Source of the DNA: Mangifera indica
Taxonomy: Eukaryota; Streptophyta; Magnoliopsida; Sapindales; Anacardiaceae
DNA length: 64,000 nucleotides
Direction: 5' to 3'
Assembly: GCF_011075055.1 (NCBI RefSeq)
Contig: NC_058153.1
Location: forward strand, 8,866,001-8,930,000
A model generated the notes under the pieces. That model was not told the DNA's origin and did no database searches. It worked only from the letters and a program-made list of their open reading frames with translations. The position numbers and the translations under genes were made by a program. Shown piece after piece: positions 43,561 to 56,480 of this stretch. The number at the start of each line of letters is the position of its first letter. Position 1 is the stretch's first letter.

Positions 43561-44589
43561 AGATTACTCATGTTTCCTTTGCGGATTATCTCATCCTTTT
43601 TTGCATTGTTGAGAAGAATTCCATTTCCCTTATTGTTGCCACGGTGAGTAAATTCCATGGCTGGTTCTGATGTGATCCATGGAGGACCAAGAACATGTGA
43701 TCCAATAATGAAGGACTATGACAAGAATATGGTAGGCTAGATAACATTGAAAATATTAAAAACACAAGCTAAAGGTAAGAAGCATGATGTGGTAGTCAAG
43801 GATGACGTGGAAAGCATCAAACACATGGGAAATAATTTGACACATCCTTGGTGACGTTTTTACTTGTCAAAATATGAAAAGGACGCTTGATTAAGTAAAA
43901 ATTTATGTAAGAAAGCAAGAGAATTCAATTAGAGTTCAACTTCCTAGTATTTCTAGTTTTCTAATTATTTAAGAGTTTTATTTATTTTAAAAGTCTTAGT
44001 TTTATTTTCTTTAGGAGTTATAATTATGTTAGAATTATTATTTTAATTAAGATTATTCCACATATTAGGATTGTTGTTATCCTAGATATTAGATTTATTA
44101 TTATCTTATTTAGACTATAATTAGAAATAAGTGCGTAAGCCTTGAGGCAAAGGATACACATTTCACATAATAAAATTGTGATATCTTTTCTCTTGGTTCT
44201 TTTAAAAACTCATGAACTCATCAAGAATATTTTCTTGTGACGTTCAAATATGACTTATCACTCTCCTATTTTTCTATTCTAAAGTGTGGCGTTAACTTAT
44301 ACTTTTGGTTCATGTCAATTATAAATATTAGGTCATTGTTTTTATACTTTTGGTTTGTGTCAATTATAGGTATTAGGTTAAGGTTTTCTTTAATTTGAAA
44401 TTTGATTTAGCTTTTCTAGGTTCCTAGCTTCCTTGTTTGCATGTAGAGTCTTATAGTTCATCTGTAAGGTTTGTATTAGGTTTGGGCTTTAATATAATAA
44501 TACTAAGAGCAATGTCTTCTTTTTTGACATATCTTGTGAAGAAAAAAGAAGGTTCAACATGATTCTCAACATGGAGAAAGGTACATTTC
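43561..44589. other. Unassigned AT-rich stretch, possibly an old LTR at 43668-44360
   Basis: No coding potential. TGATGTGATCCATGG at 43668 looks like an LTR start. The words AACTCATCAAGAATATTTTC and GTGACGTTC near 44215-44245 parallel the second half of D's LTR (AACTTATCAAGC...GTGGCGTTC). A decayed LTR of a D-related family is likely, but its end is not visible. Confidence 0.4.
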
Positions 44590-45559
44590 TGATGTATTTT
44601 TGGCCAATTCTCCAACTCTTGCTTCCAAGTCTCTATCAAATCTCCATTTGGCTCAAGCCACCATTGAGAATGAAGAATTAGCTCCATGTAAGCCTAAAGA
44701 TTCATTGCCTTTTTCACCTTGGCCCACCTCTGCTTATGGGTGCAATGCTATTACTTGAATCCAAAACTCTCATGATCTAATAGGTTTAAAGATCCAAGAA
44801 GTCCTCCTTTGAAGCCCAAGTGAAGTTACAACCATCCATCACTCTATTTGGAAGCCCAAAAAGGTGCTCAAAGCCCAATTGGGAGAGTTGGATGAAATTA
44901 GATGAAAGGAAAGCTTTGGTGGAGACAATAGCCCACTTATTATGGAATAATAGTGATATTTTGTCTTATTGCATTTATTTAAAGTATGGCATGACTTATT
45001 TTGGGTGGTTTAGAGTGAATTAAGGGCTAGAGTGAATTATTTTATTAAAAACCTATGTACACATATATTTTGCCGCCACTTACTCCCTATATAAAGTAGT
45101 CATGCTTTGTAAAAAGGGTTTTTTTTTTTAATGAAAATTTGAAGAAGCTTTGTTGGCTTTTTTTCTCATTTTCTTTATCCAATCATTCTTGGTGGAAGAC
45201 CCTAAGGTTGGTGGAACTTTCCTTTATGCTTTGGTTACCTTTTATGTTTCCTTGGAAATCCAAATTAGAGTGTGTATGTGTGTTAATTTTAATTATGGAA
45301 GAGAGTTGCAACATAATTACCATTTCTACCATTGCATTCTACTTGTAACTTGATTGCCTTACTCTACACCAATTGTGTACGTCCATAGCTTGAAAGAAAG
45401 TTTATTGTGTTGTGATTATGATGAAATGAATTCGGTTAGATTTAGAGTTGATTTGGTTGGTTAAACTGCAAGAACAAAAAAACTATTCAAACCATATGAA
45501 TAATGAAAACAGTTTTTTATTTTTGGTTTCTTGTTGCATGTTTGGATGAATATGCACCA
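44590..45559 (+). repeat. Family-G solo LTR
   Basis: 970 bp, TGATGTATTTTTGGCC to ATGCACCA, flanked by ATTTC at 44585-44589 and 45560-45564. Its ends match those of the A/B family (on the minus strand TGATGTATTTTCGGC...ATGCACCA), so G is a relative. No internal sequence remains. Confidence 0.94.
45088..45095 (+). promoter_or_regulatory. Candidate TATA box in the G solo LTR
   Basis: TATATAAA after a GCCGCCACTTACTCCC stretch. The same arrangement occurs at 61401-61408, and on the minus strand at 26122-26129, in other G LTRs. Confidence 0.6.
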
Positions 45560-46081
45560 ATTTCTATTTAGGTGCCTTGAAGCCCTGATGATAGATACCA
45601 AGCTCAATCATAGGGATTGTAAGCCTTTTTTTTTTTGGTAATTAAGATGTATTACTACCAAAAAGGGCTTTGTCATGGGACAAAAACCACGAGTTAAGGA
45701 AGGAAATCCCTTGGCACAAACAAGCCCTGGGTTAAGGGAAAAACAATTACAATAACAAAGAAAGGTATAATAAGACATCCAAAAGAAGCAACCAATAACC
45801 TCCATAGGAGAAAATGAAGAAAGATATACTCAAGGAGTTAACCACTGAAACAAAACACCCAACTAGGCTTATGTTCCTTATGCTTGAATAGGTATCTCGA
45901 CAACTTCCATCTCTTTGCAAGCTTTAAGTTTTCCTCTGAATCTTCAATGTTATTATAAAGAGTGACCCTTTTTGTGTACCATTTCTTAATATTAACAAGG
46001 ATTGTGACTTTGCTAGCTCTACCCTATTAAAGCAAACATTGTTTCTTTCTCTCTAAATAGCATAAACATAAGCACTAATAC

Positions 46082-47671
46082 TTAGCTTGCTAAAAAGGTT
46101 TTTGAGAGTTTTATCTTTCCATCTTCTGTTGCAAACCATGACATAATCATTCTAAGGAAAGAAAGTCTATCTTCCTGAGCAAAGAAGGAGAATATTGCTC
46201 TTAATCTCCTTACTAAGGTTGTAAAAGAAGAAAAGATGATTAAAGTCTTTTGTTCCTTGGTTGCAAAGGCTGTAATCATCTTGATTAATTAACCCGCATC
46301 TCTGAAGTCTCTCTCCGGTCATAAGTCTTCCTCTAATGGCTAACTAAGTGACAATAACATGCCTTGGGAAATGTTTTTTGAACTATAACAAGTTATGCCA
46401 TTCCATTTTTGACCTTTTCATTCTAACTTTTTCTTAAGCCATCTTGAAGTTAAAAACTCCTTCTCGGTAAAGAGTCCAATAAGTAAAATCCTCACCCCTA
46501 TAAGGGAAGAGGGCATGGAAGCCTTGGTTTCTAATAAGGCAATAAAGTTTATCGATGACCAATACCATCTTTCTTCAACTTTAGCATAATTATCCAATCT
46601 AGAATCATAGATGACCCTACTGCCATTTTTTTCAAGGAGAAGGCCTCGAGGGTGCCAATTGTCATGCCAAATGAAAGTGGTGCTACCATTCCTAATGACT
46701 TTCTTAATTAAGTTTCTATCCACCTTTGTAAGCTTTAGGATTTTCCTCTATATCCATAAGTGAGAACAACTCGTATTGATGTCCCAAAGGCTTCTCTTCT
46801 TAAGGTAGACATCATTGACCCATTCTACCCAAAGGTACTATTGTTACCCATGGAAAGGTTCCATATATGCTTCAACAAAGTCTTTTTATTCTAATCAACA
46901 CTTCTCATTATACCAAGACCCCCTTCATCCATATGAGCAACCATCTTAGCTCTTATAGAATTCAGATCCAAACCATCCCAAAAAAAGCTCAAAAATTTGA
47001 ATCAAGCATCTTGTGAATCTTTGAATAAAGCATAAAAAGAGAAGACTAGTAAACTTCGACATTGAAAAGAATGGATTTGATGAGAAGAAGCCTCCCTACA
47101 TAAGAAAGGAACCTACACCTCCAAGACTTGATTTGGCCTAGTATCTTATCTACAAGGGGCTTACAATTTTAAGCCATAACATTTGAGGTTTTGACTGACA
47201 TACCAAGGTATTTGAAAAGAAGCTATTTTTTTTTCATAGTTTAACACCTTTTTGATTCCCAATCTCTCTTCACCTATAGATCCAAAGAAGAAGATGCTAC
47301 TATTTGAATGGTTTGCTTTGAGACTAAACCATTTATGAAATGTGTCAAGAGTTCCTTGAAAGCCTTAACCAAATTCACGTCCACCTTACAAAACAACATC
47401 GAATCATTCATAAAACAAAGATGAGTAATTGGACTTACAACTCCAATGATGGGTGAAATTTGGGTTGTTTTTAAGATTACCAAGCAAGCATGAAAGGACT
47501 TCCATAACAATTACAAACAAGTAAGAGGATATCGAATCTCTTAGCCCCTTTGAACTTTTGAAGAAACCCACAAGCTTTCTATTAAAACTAACAGAAAATA
47601 AAGGTGAGGTAATGCACTCTTTGATCCATTCTATGAATTTCATATGGAGATTCATCACTTTTAACATTGAG
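46082..47671 (-). pseudogene. LINE L2 ORF2, RT end to C-terminus, decayed
   Basis: WHDNWHPRGLLLEKNGSRVIYD (46620-46680) aligns with L1's block near 19200. RT pieces MKFIEWIKECITSPLFSVSF and GFFKSSKGLRD lie at 47530-47640. The catalytic FADD position (about 47396-47407) reads FMND, so the enzyme site is lost. Frameshifts occur throughout. Confidence 0.82.
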
Positions 47672-50099
47672 TGTAACCCCTCCTAATCAATAGGTGTGTT
47701 ATAGAAAAACGGCAAAAATTCCCTTATTTTATAAGGGAACAGGGAATTTTTATTATACACTGTAACACTCCAAATCAACAATTTACACAAACCAATCCTA
47801 TCAAGCGATTGGACTTTTATCAACTTGATCATAATTAACGGAATAAATAAATAATAGTAACCATTAGAAAAAAATTTTCACCCACAGGGACCTTATAACC
47901 AATTTCAACAACTAACGATATATATATATACTCACCTATACCCAATAATCAAAAATATATTTATACATTTCTATGAGAATATACTAACCATCATATAGAT
48001 GTATATGCACATCAATATATTAACCATATATATACATATAAGAACCATAATATAAATATATATTCACTAATGTATATCAAGTATATATGTACATGTATTC
48101 ACATATACACCCAAAACATATAAATCAACAAAAATATGGTGTCATCCTTGCTTAGCCTCATGTCTCACCACTGTTCTGTAGGAACTTCTGTTGCAACTCT
48201 TTACGTGTAAAATGTTAAATTTTACGGAGTGAATAACCATGACTTAGTAAGAAAATCATACTAAATACTTAAAACATTTCATACCAATACCAATCTCTTC
48301 CAAACACAGTGTGTCAGAGCTAGTCACATACAAGATAATTTACACGTAAAACATATTAACCACATATCATAATTCTCTTTATTCACATATTTACTCTTTT
48401 CTTTACTATGCAAGCGTGATTCACACTTTATGATTTATGCATGTATGAATGTCATGACTTTTCTATTTTCAGATTCTTCTTCTCTTTTCTTAACTCTTTT
48501 CTAATCATACATCTTTCTCAACTCTTTACCAGTCACATAAGCTTGCATGTATGATTCTAATGCAAATGACTTTTATAAAACATTTGCTAATTCTTTTTGT
48601 TTATCAAATATTTTCATTAACCAATCTAGACTACATATGACAGTACTCGCAGTCGCTATTCAAGGCATAATATTCTCTTACACACAATTTTAATCTCACA
48701 TATTGTACCCACATTACACTATTTTTTTTTTTTTTTTTTTGCTATCCATACAGTATAGTGACATGTTTTTTTGTTATCCACACAATATAGCTCGTGTGTA
48801 AGGATTTTTTTTTTTAAAGCATTTGTTCTATTTTCCTGTATCATATGAGTTATTATAACACTAAAAACATTTCTTTTTCATTTTTTGAAAACATACATAA
48901 CTTAGGAAACGTTTTTCTTCTTTCTTTATTTTTCTAAAAACATGCATATACTATGATTTCTCATGTATACATGTATAACTATAATATGAAATATGCATAT
49001 CATTGTTTTTCCTCATTTTGTTCAATCCTTATCAAACATCATATTATTTTCTCATGCATTTACATATATCTCATGCATCAAATTAATTTCTCCATATTAA
49101 TATACATATATACAACACGGGCTTAATATAAAGGCTCTTTCACATATCAAGCATATTATTAAGCAAAATTAACCTACATCACATAAAATGACACTTTTAC
49201 CCTTATGGCCAAAAATTACATGCCAACCCTTAGTGCATATTATTCCATCAATTTATCATTTCTCACATATTTAACACACAAAATCAACTAAGATAACCCT
49301 AGGATAGGAAATGTCTAAAATACCCTTATGGTTGAAAATTACATTATAAGTCCTAATGAAGTTTCTTATTCTTTTAAACATAAATCACCTCAATTCTAAT
49401 ACCCTACATATGTACACAAGTAAAGGTTATTTGAATCACCTAACTCAAATTACTTCAAGTAGGTAAAGTATGAAATTCTTACCTTTTCTTTGATAATTGA
49501 GGATTTAAGCCTATTCTCCTTCTTTTCTTCTTCTTAGCAACTTTAATCAACCAAAAACATAATCATCAATTAAAACTCTAAATTTGATATCTCTTAAAAA
49601 TTAAACATTTTATCTTAGAACTTACCAAAACGGACAGATTTACAATTTTAATAACTAAAAGCTCTGGAAATTAGGTAGTTTAGCTAGGTTTTTTAGTGAA
49701 TTTTTTGTTTTAAGCAAACTTTAGTAAAGTTTTATGGAGACGTCTCGGCCAAGGAAGAAGAAAATAAAGAGTAATTTTGTTTTTTACATTTTTTATTGCC
49801 TTTATAACCATTTTGGACTAATTTACCCTTGGCCTTCTCCAAAAATGACTATTATATCCCTATACAATTACCAAAAACCCTTAGCACCATCATGTAATTT
49901 CAAGTGTGTCATTTAATTTACATTTCCATTTTGTCCCTTTAATCCTTCTAAAATGACCATTTTACTCCTTTTAAAAATTATTGCTCATTTAGTAGTTTTA
50001 AAGAATTCCTTCACATTTTCTTTAAACAACTTATAAAATCAACTCTAGAGGTAATTTTGGAAGTAGAGTTTACTGGTATACCTGAATCTGGGTGTTACA
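47672..50099 (-). repeat. Tekay solo LTR F2 (2,428 bp) in LINE L2
   Basis: TGTAACCCC to GGTGTTACA, flanked by TTGAG at 47667-47671 and 50100-50104. It aligns along its length with the LTRs of F1 and F3. It carries two copies of the GTCC-type tandem unit and a 21-T run (about 48722). Confidence 0.95.
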
Positions 50100-50104
50100 T
50101 TGAG

Positions 50105-50555
50105 ATAATGAAATTCTAGCTCAAAGTATCAAATGCCTTCATGAGATCCACCATAATGGCATAATTCTTAGCCTTTGAGGTCTTATGGTAGTTATGGATC
50201 AAACCATGACATAGCAAGATATTGTCTCCAACGTTCTAACCTCCAAGAAAAACTAATTGCACTTTGGAAATGCAATAGAGCATAATTTCTTTGAGTTGAT
50301 TTGCAAGAATTTTAGTTATACACTTGTATACGGTGTTGTAACAAGCAATAAGCCTGAAATCCTTACAATAAGAAGGGTTAGAATCCTCAGGCACAAAAAG
50401 CAAGGATAGTTCAATTTACCTTTTTAAGGAGGTGGCTAGATTGGAAAAACTGCTTGATAGCATTGATGACATCCTCCCCAACAATGTCCTAAACCTTTTT
50501 GAAGAAGACCTCACCATAACCATCAAGGCCTACGGCTTTATCATTTTTGTGGTCG
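50105..50555 (-). pseudogene. LINE L2 RT, upstream part, decayed
   Basis: Minus-strand reading in several frames gives the RT order of L1: the DKAVGLDGYGEVFFKK block (about 50500-50545), INAIKQFF, and the MVDLMKAFDT-like block near 50130. Many stops. It is joined to 47671 by removing the F2 LTR. Confidence 0.75.
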
Positions 50556-50757
50556 TGTAGTCTTTGTCCGGCCTTTGTGGTTGGTTGCACTTGTTTTAGG
50601 GTACATTCAGGCATCCCTGCTTTGTTTGTAACACATGCTTACTTAGCTAAAAAACAAAAGTATATATTAACAAAGAATAAGAAATGAATCGAAGCTCAAC
50701 TTGAAGCATGAATCAACAAGCTACCACAATGAAGCAAAGACCATATAAAGGTCCATC
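50556..50757. other. Unassigned stretch
   Basis: No coding frame and no clear repeat match within the window. It holds CTTTGTCCGGCCTTTGTGG, then an A-rich part around 50648-50680. It lies between LINE L2 and a gag fragment. Confidence 0.4.
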
Positions 50758-51060
50758 TCAAATCTTTTTCATAGGGCAAGTCCCTAAGTAAAAAGAAAAC
50801 AAGGAGAAAACTAACAAAACAACATAAAACCTTTTTAAGAGTTTATCTAAGAGCTTTCCAAGATAAGACTCAAGAAGATCATGATAGTAATGACTAGGAA
50901 CAAACCACCTCCTTATCATAGCCTTCATCTCTTCCCAAGTGTCAATAGAAGACTCTTTGTTTCTATGCCTCTTTAACACAAGTTGATCCCACCAAATCAT
51001 TGTGTAATCAGTGAATTCCATGGCTACAAATGGATATTCAACCACTTCTCCAATTTCAGC
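50758..51060 (-). pseudogene. Family-D-like gag fragment
   Basis: Encodes EFTDYTMIWWDQLVLKRHRN, then TWEEMKAMIRRWFVPSHYYHDLL, the same block as D's gag at 34355-34510 ([23 protein letters not shown]). About 100 open codons to 50758. Both ends are lost; the right end joins an old G-type LTR. Confidence 0.78.
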
Positions 51061-51449
51061 TTCCAAGCTATCATCAACCCTACTTGCCACCTAAGAAGCT
51101 AAGGAGAATGAATGTCCAAAAATGCACCTACACAAGGACATCAAACTTCTTCACTTTTGGCCCAAATCCACTTTTGGGTATAGTATCATTGCATACACCT
51201 AAGGTCCAAGTGAATAACTTGGTCTCATTAGCCCAAAAGAAAGCTTCATGAGGATATTTATCAAGGCCCAACCATCCAATCATCATTTTGAAGCCCAAAA
51301 AGCCCATTTTGTGTGTTTAGTTGACTTGTAACAAGATAAAGGATTGGTTATTTTAGTTAGGAAACATAATTCCTAAAGTTAAAGGAAAAAGTAACTAACC
51401 TTTTTGTCTTTAACTAATTAATAGGTATGGGCTTAATTTAGAATGAAAG

Positions 51450-51701
51450 TGTAACATCTCATAACCAATAGGTGTGTTACAGAAAAATGACAAGAGTTCC
51501 CCAATTTTAGAGGGCCCGGGAAACATTTTTTCTTTTTAATTATGCCCTATAACACTCCCAATTAGCAATTCACACAAACCAGTCCTACTAACCGACCAGA
51601 ATTTTTGTCAACTTAATCACAATTAATAAAATAAATACATAATAATAACCATCATAAAAATTATCACCCACAGAAACTTTACAACCAATTTTCATAACTA
51701 G

Positions 51702-51780
<79 letters not shown>

Positions 51781-51858
51781 TAGATATAGCTATACACAAT
51801 CACATATATACATATAGGAAACAAAATATATACATATAAGCACCAATATCTACATCAA

Positions 51859-51931
<73 letters not shown>

Positions 51932-53718
51932 TATATTCACATATACATCAAAACATATAAATCAACAAAATTATGGTGCCTTTCTCCCTCAACCTCATGT
52001 CTCACTAGTGCTCCCCGGGAACTTTTGTTGTAACTCTTTACCTATAAAATATTAAATTAAATGGAGTGAGTGACCACGGCTCAGTAAGAAAATCATACTC
52101 AATACTCAAAGTATTTCATACCAATACTAATCTCTTCCATACTCAGCGTGTCTGAGCTATTTATGACAAAATAATTGACACAGAACACGCATTAAACACA
52201 TATCATAATTCTTTTCTTTCACCCATTCATTTATTTCCTTATTATATAGATATAATTCACTCGTTATGATTTATACATATATGAGTGCCATGACTTTTCT
52301 ATTTTCTGATCATACATCTTTCTCAACTCTTTATCAGCCACATAGGCTTGCATATATGGTTCTAATGCAATTTACTTTCATAAAATATTTTCTAATCGGT
52401 CTAGACTACATATGACAATGCTTGCAGTCACTATAAAAGGTACAATTCTCTCTTACACGCATATTTTATTATTTTTTTCTTTGCAGTCCATACAGTACAG
52501 CTAATATTTTTCTTTGTTGTCCACACAGTACAATCGATATTTTTCTTTGTTGTCCACACAGTACAACTCACGTGTAAGGATTTTAAATATACTTTTTGCT
52601 TTCCTGTATCATATGAGTCATTATAAAACCAAAAATACTTGTTTTCTATTTTTTGAAAACATGCATAACTTTGAAATATTTTACCTCTTTCTTTTCTTTT
52701 TTTTTCTGAAATCATGCATATGCTATGATTCCTCATGTATGCATGTATAACTATAATATAAAATATGCCTATTTATTGTTTTCCCTTATTCTTTTCACTC
52801 TTTATCAAACATCATATTATTTCCTCATGCATTTATATGTATCTCATGCATTGAATTAATTTCAAAATATACAATGTAGGCTTAATATAAGGGTTATTGC
52901 ACATATCATGCACATAAGTAAGCAAAATTAACCTATATCACATAAAATGACATTTTTGCCCTTATGGCCAAAAATTATATCATGAATCATAACGAATTTT
53001 TTTATCCTTTTAAGCATAAATCACCTTAATTCTAATACCTTACACACTTATATAAGCAAAGGTTATTTAAATAACCTAACTCAAATTTACTTCAAGTATG
53101 TAAAGTATGAAATTCTTACCTTTTTCTTTGCTATTTAGGTGATTTAAGCTTATTCTCCTTCTTTTCTTCTTCCTAGCAACCTTAATCAACCAAAAATATA
53201 ATCATCCATCAAAACTCTAAATTTCACATCTCTTAAAAATTAAATTTCTTACCTTAGAACTGACCAGAATTGATAGATCTATACTTTTTATAATTGGAGG
53301 CTCTGGAAATTAGATGATTTAGCTAGGTTTTTGGATGAATTTTGATTGAAGGAAAACTTTAGTTCAATTCATGGAGGCTCTCGGCTAAATGAAGAAAAAA
53401 ATGAATAGGTTATGGGTTTATAAGCCTTTTGGAGCAATTTGCCCTTAACCTTTTCCACAAATGACTATTTTATCCTTAACCAATTACCAAAAACCCTTAG
53501 CACCACCATATAATTTCAAGTGTGCCATTCAATTTTCATTCCCACTTTGTCCCCTAAATCCTTCTAAAATGACTATTTTACCCTCTTTGAAAATTATTGC
53601 TCATTTAGTAGTTTTCTATAATTCTTTTGCAATTTCTTTAAACAATAAGTTATAAAATCAACTCTAGGGGTAATTTTGGAAGTGGAGTTTACTGACATAC
53701 CTGAATTCGGGTGTTACA
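51450..53718 (-). repeat. 3' LTR of F3 (2,269 bp)
   Basis: TGTAACATC to GGTGTTACA. It is longer than the 5' LTR because of two expanded TA arrays. It holds three units of the 31-33 bp repeat at about 52475-52568. Confidence 0.94.
51703..51928. repeat. Two (TA)n microsatellites in F3's 3' LTR
   Basis: TA arrays at 51703-51774 (72 bp) and 51862-51928 (67 bp), against 30 and 17 bp at the matching places in the 5' LTR (58901-58930, 59012-59028). They expanded after insertion. Confidence 0.93.
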
Positions 53719-53731
53719 TTTCTTCCCGCCT
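53719..53731 (-). promoter_or_regulatory. Polypurine tract of F3
   Basis: Minus strand AAGGCGGGAAGAAA, immediately upstream of the 3' LTR. Confidence 0.82.
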
Positions 53732-53757
53732 TAAAAAATTTCGTCCTCGAAATTTAA

Positions 53758-55325
53758 ACAAATAGGTTAGGAAATCTTTCTCTCATTTGTTGTTCAACCT
53801 CCCATGTGGCTTCTTCCACCTTATAATTCTTCCATAATACTTTCACTAATGGAATTGTCTTATTTCGGAGCTCTTTTATTTTTTTGTCTAGTATCTACAC
53901 TAGTTGCTCCTCATAAGCTAAATCTTCTTTTAATTCCACATCATCTGATTTCAATATATGTGAAGGATCGCTAATGTACTTTCTCAATAAAGAAATATGA
54001 AATACATTATGAACTCGATCCATACTAGGTGGAAGTGCAAGTCTATAAGCCACCTTGCCCACTCTTTTTAAAATTTCAAATAGGCCAATAAATCTTGGAG
54101 TAAGTTTCCCTTTTCTTCCAAATCTCATCACGTGCTTGCAAGGGGCTATTTTCATAAAAACTTTATCACCCGGTTGAAACTCTACTTCTTTCCTTTTCAA
54201 ATCTGCATAGCTCTTTTGTCTGTCCTGAGCTTGCTTCAATCTAGTCATGATAGTCTTTATATCTTCCACCATCCTCTGGGTTAACTCAGGCCTAAGAGCT
54301 TGACTCAAATCATCTCGCTCTCCTATGTCATCCCAATGTAATGGGGATCTACACTTTCGTCCATAAAGAACCTCATATGGTGCCATTTTAATAGTGGATT
54401 GGTAACTATTATTATATGCAAATTCTATCAATGGAACCATTTCATGCCAAGTCATTTTATAATCTAAACAATAGGCCCTCAACATATCCTCTAGTATTTG
54501 ATTCACCCTCTCTGTTTGGCCATCTGTTTGAGGATGATATGTTATACTAAATGCTAGCCTAGTACCCAATGCTCTTTGTAAACTACCCTAAAAAGCTGAA
54601 ACAAATCTAGGGTCTCTAATTGACACAATAGTTTTGGGTACGCCATGTAATCTCACAATCTCTCGTACATAAATCTAGGCCAATTGATATGAAGTAAAAC
54701 TATCTTTCACTGGTATAAAATGTGCCAATTTAGTTAATCTATCTACAATCATCCATAGTGTATTATAGCCTTTTTGTACTCGAGGTAAGCCAATGATGAA
54801 ATCTATTGAAATATCTTCCCACTTCCATTCAGGAACACTAAGTGGGTGGAGCAAACTTGAAGGTCTCTGATGCTCGGCCTTGACCTATTGATATACCAAG
54901 CACTTAGCTACATAGTCACCAATATCTTTCTTCATACCTATCCACCAATAAGTTTTCTTTAAATCCTGATACATCTTTACTCTCCCAGGGTGGGCAGTGT
55001 AAAGTGTATCATATGCTTCACACAAGATTTTCTTTCTTAATTCTAGATCTTGAGGAATACATACCCTGTTTTTGAACTTGAGCATGTCATCTATAATTTG
55101 AAACTCAGTTGTTTTTCCTTCACATATCTGTTGACTTATTTTCTGGCACCATAAATCTTCTACTTGCTTCTCTTTTATTTCATTGAGGAGATTAGGTTGA
55201 ATTTCCAATCTGGCCACCCGACTTCTTATCACCTCAATCTGTTCCCTTTGAAACTCTTCCTGTAACTCTATCTGAGTGGTAAGATGAGCTATGGCAATCT
55301 TTTTACTTAAGACATCGACTACCAC
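53758..55325 (-). pseudogene. F3 integrase with chromodomain, broken
   Basis: Zinc site HPGRVKMYQDLKKTYWW...CLVYQ at 54885-55000, then stops, then the core end and C-terminal region (53895-54569: [49 protein letters not shown]). After a TAG at 53895-53897 the same frame stays open to 53758 and encodes a chromodomain (VKVLWKNYKVEEATWE), the targeting module of chromoviruses. Stops at about 54590, 54676 and 54884 make it non-functional. Confidence 0.92.
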
Positions 55326-55358
55326 ATTTGCTTTACCTAGGTGATATTTAATATCACA

Positions 55359-56480
55359 TTAATAATCTTTGACTAGCTCCAACCATCTTCTTTGTCGCAT
55401 ATTCAAGTCTTTCTGAGTGAAAAAATATTTTAGACTTTTATGGTCGGTGTAGATATTACATTTAACTGTATATAAGTAATGCCTCCAAATTTTTAAAGCA
55501 AAAACCACTGCCGCTAACTCTAAATCATGGGTAGGGTTGCGTGTTTCATAATTTTTTAACTGCCGAGAGGCATACGCTATCACCTTACCCCTTTGCATCA
55601 ACACGACTCCCAAACCATTATGCGAGGCATCGCAATAAATATCATAGTCTACACCTTCCTCTGGTAATACTAAAATAAGAGCTGTAGTCAACCGCCTTTT
55701 TAGCTCTTGGAAACTCTTTTCACAAGCTTCAATCCATAGAAAAGGAGTTCCTTGTCTAGTTAGAGCTGTAAGTGGTTTGGCCAACCGAGCAAAACCTTGT
55801 ACAAATCTCCTATAATAGTCGGCTAGCCCTAAAAAGCTTCTGGTCTCTTTCACCGTCTTCGGCTTCGCCCATTCAAGTATTGTTTCCACTTTACTAGGGT
55901 CTACAGCTATACCTTTCTTAGTAACCACATGTCCCAAAAATACTACTCGATCCAACCAGAATTCACACTTAGAGATTTTGGCATATAATTTCTTTTCTCT
56001 CAATCTTTGTAGCATAAATCTCAAGTGTTCGACATGTTCTTCTTCTGATCTAGAGTATATCAAGATATCATCAATAAATACCACTAGAAATTTATCAAGG
56101 CAATCATGAAATACTCGATTCATTAAATCCATAAAGATTGCTGGAGCATTAGTCAATCCAAAGGGCATTACCACAAACTCGTAGTGCCCGTAGCGAGTCC
56201 GAAAAACTATCTTTGGAATATCTTGCTCTACAATCCTTACCTGGTGATAACCCGACCTCAAGTCAATTTTTGAAAACACAGAAGCTCCCTTCAATTGATC
56301 AAATAAATCATCAATTCGAGGCAACGGGTATTTATTCTTCACTGTCAATTTATTCAACTCTCTATAATCTATGCACATACGAAGCGACCCATCTTTCTTG
56401 TTGACAAATAGTATGGGTGCTCCCTAAGGAGAGTGGCTGGGTCTACTAAAACCCTTATCTAAAAGTTCTTGTAGCTGTTT
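55359..56480 (-). pseudogene. F3 reverse transcriptase and RNase H
   Basis: 339 open codons from 56378: [60 protein letters not shown] (about 56050-56075), then RNase [35 protein letters not shown] and [10 protein letters not shown]. Upstream, a Trp/Pro-region codon of HSPWGAP is TAG (about 56428). A stop at 55359 separates it from integrase. Confidence 0.93.

Larger units (their letters stand above)
45626..50555 (-). mobile_element. LINE L2, old, split by a solo Tekay LTR
   Basis: A T run at 45626-45636 is the poly(A) of this minus-strand LINE. The tail and the ORF2 end follow, with RT to 47671, then the F2 solo LTR (47672-50099), then more RT to about 50555. TTGAG flanks the solo LTR, and the RT continues across it. 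The 5' end (endonuclease, ORF1) is missing. Confidence 0.88.

Noticed and set aside
45139..45353. Two overlapping small membrane-like proteins
   Set aside because: They fall inside the G solo LTR and are not kept open in the other G LTRs.
50556..50757. Plus-strand LINE tail ending in an A run
   Set aside because: No coding end, no match to the other tails, and no flanking duplication.
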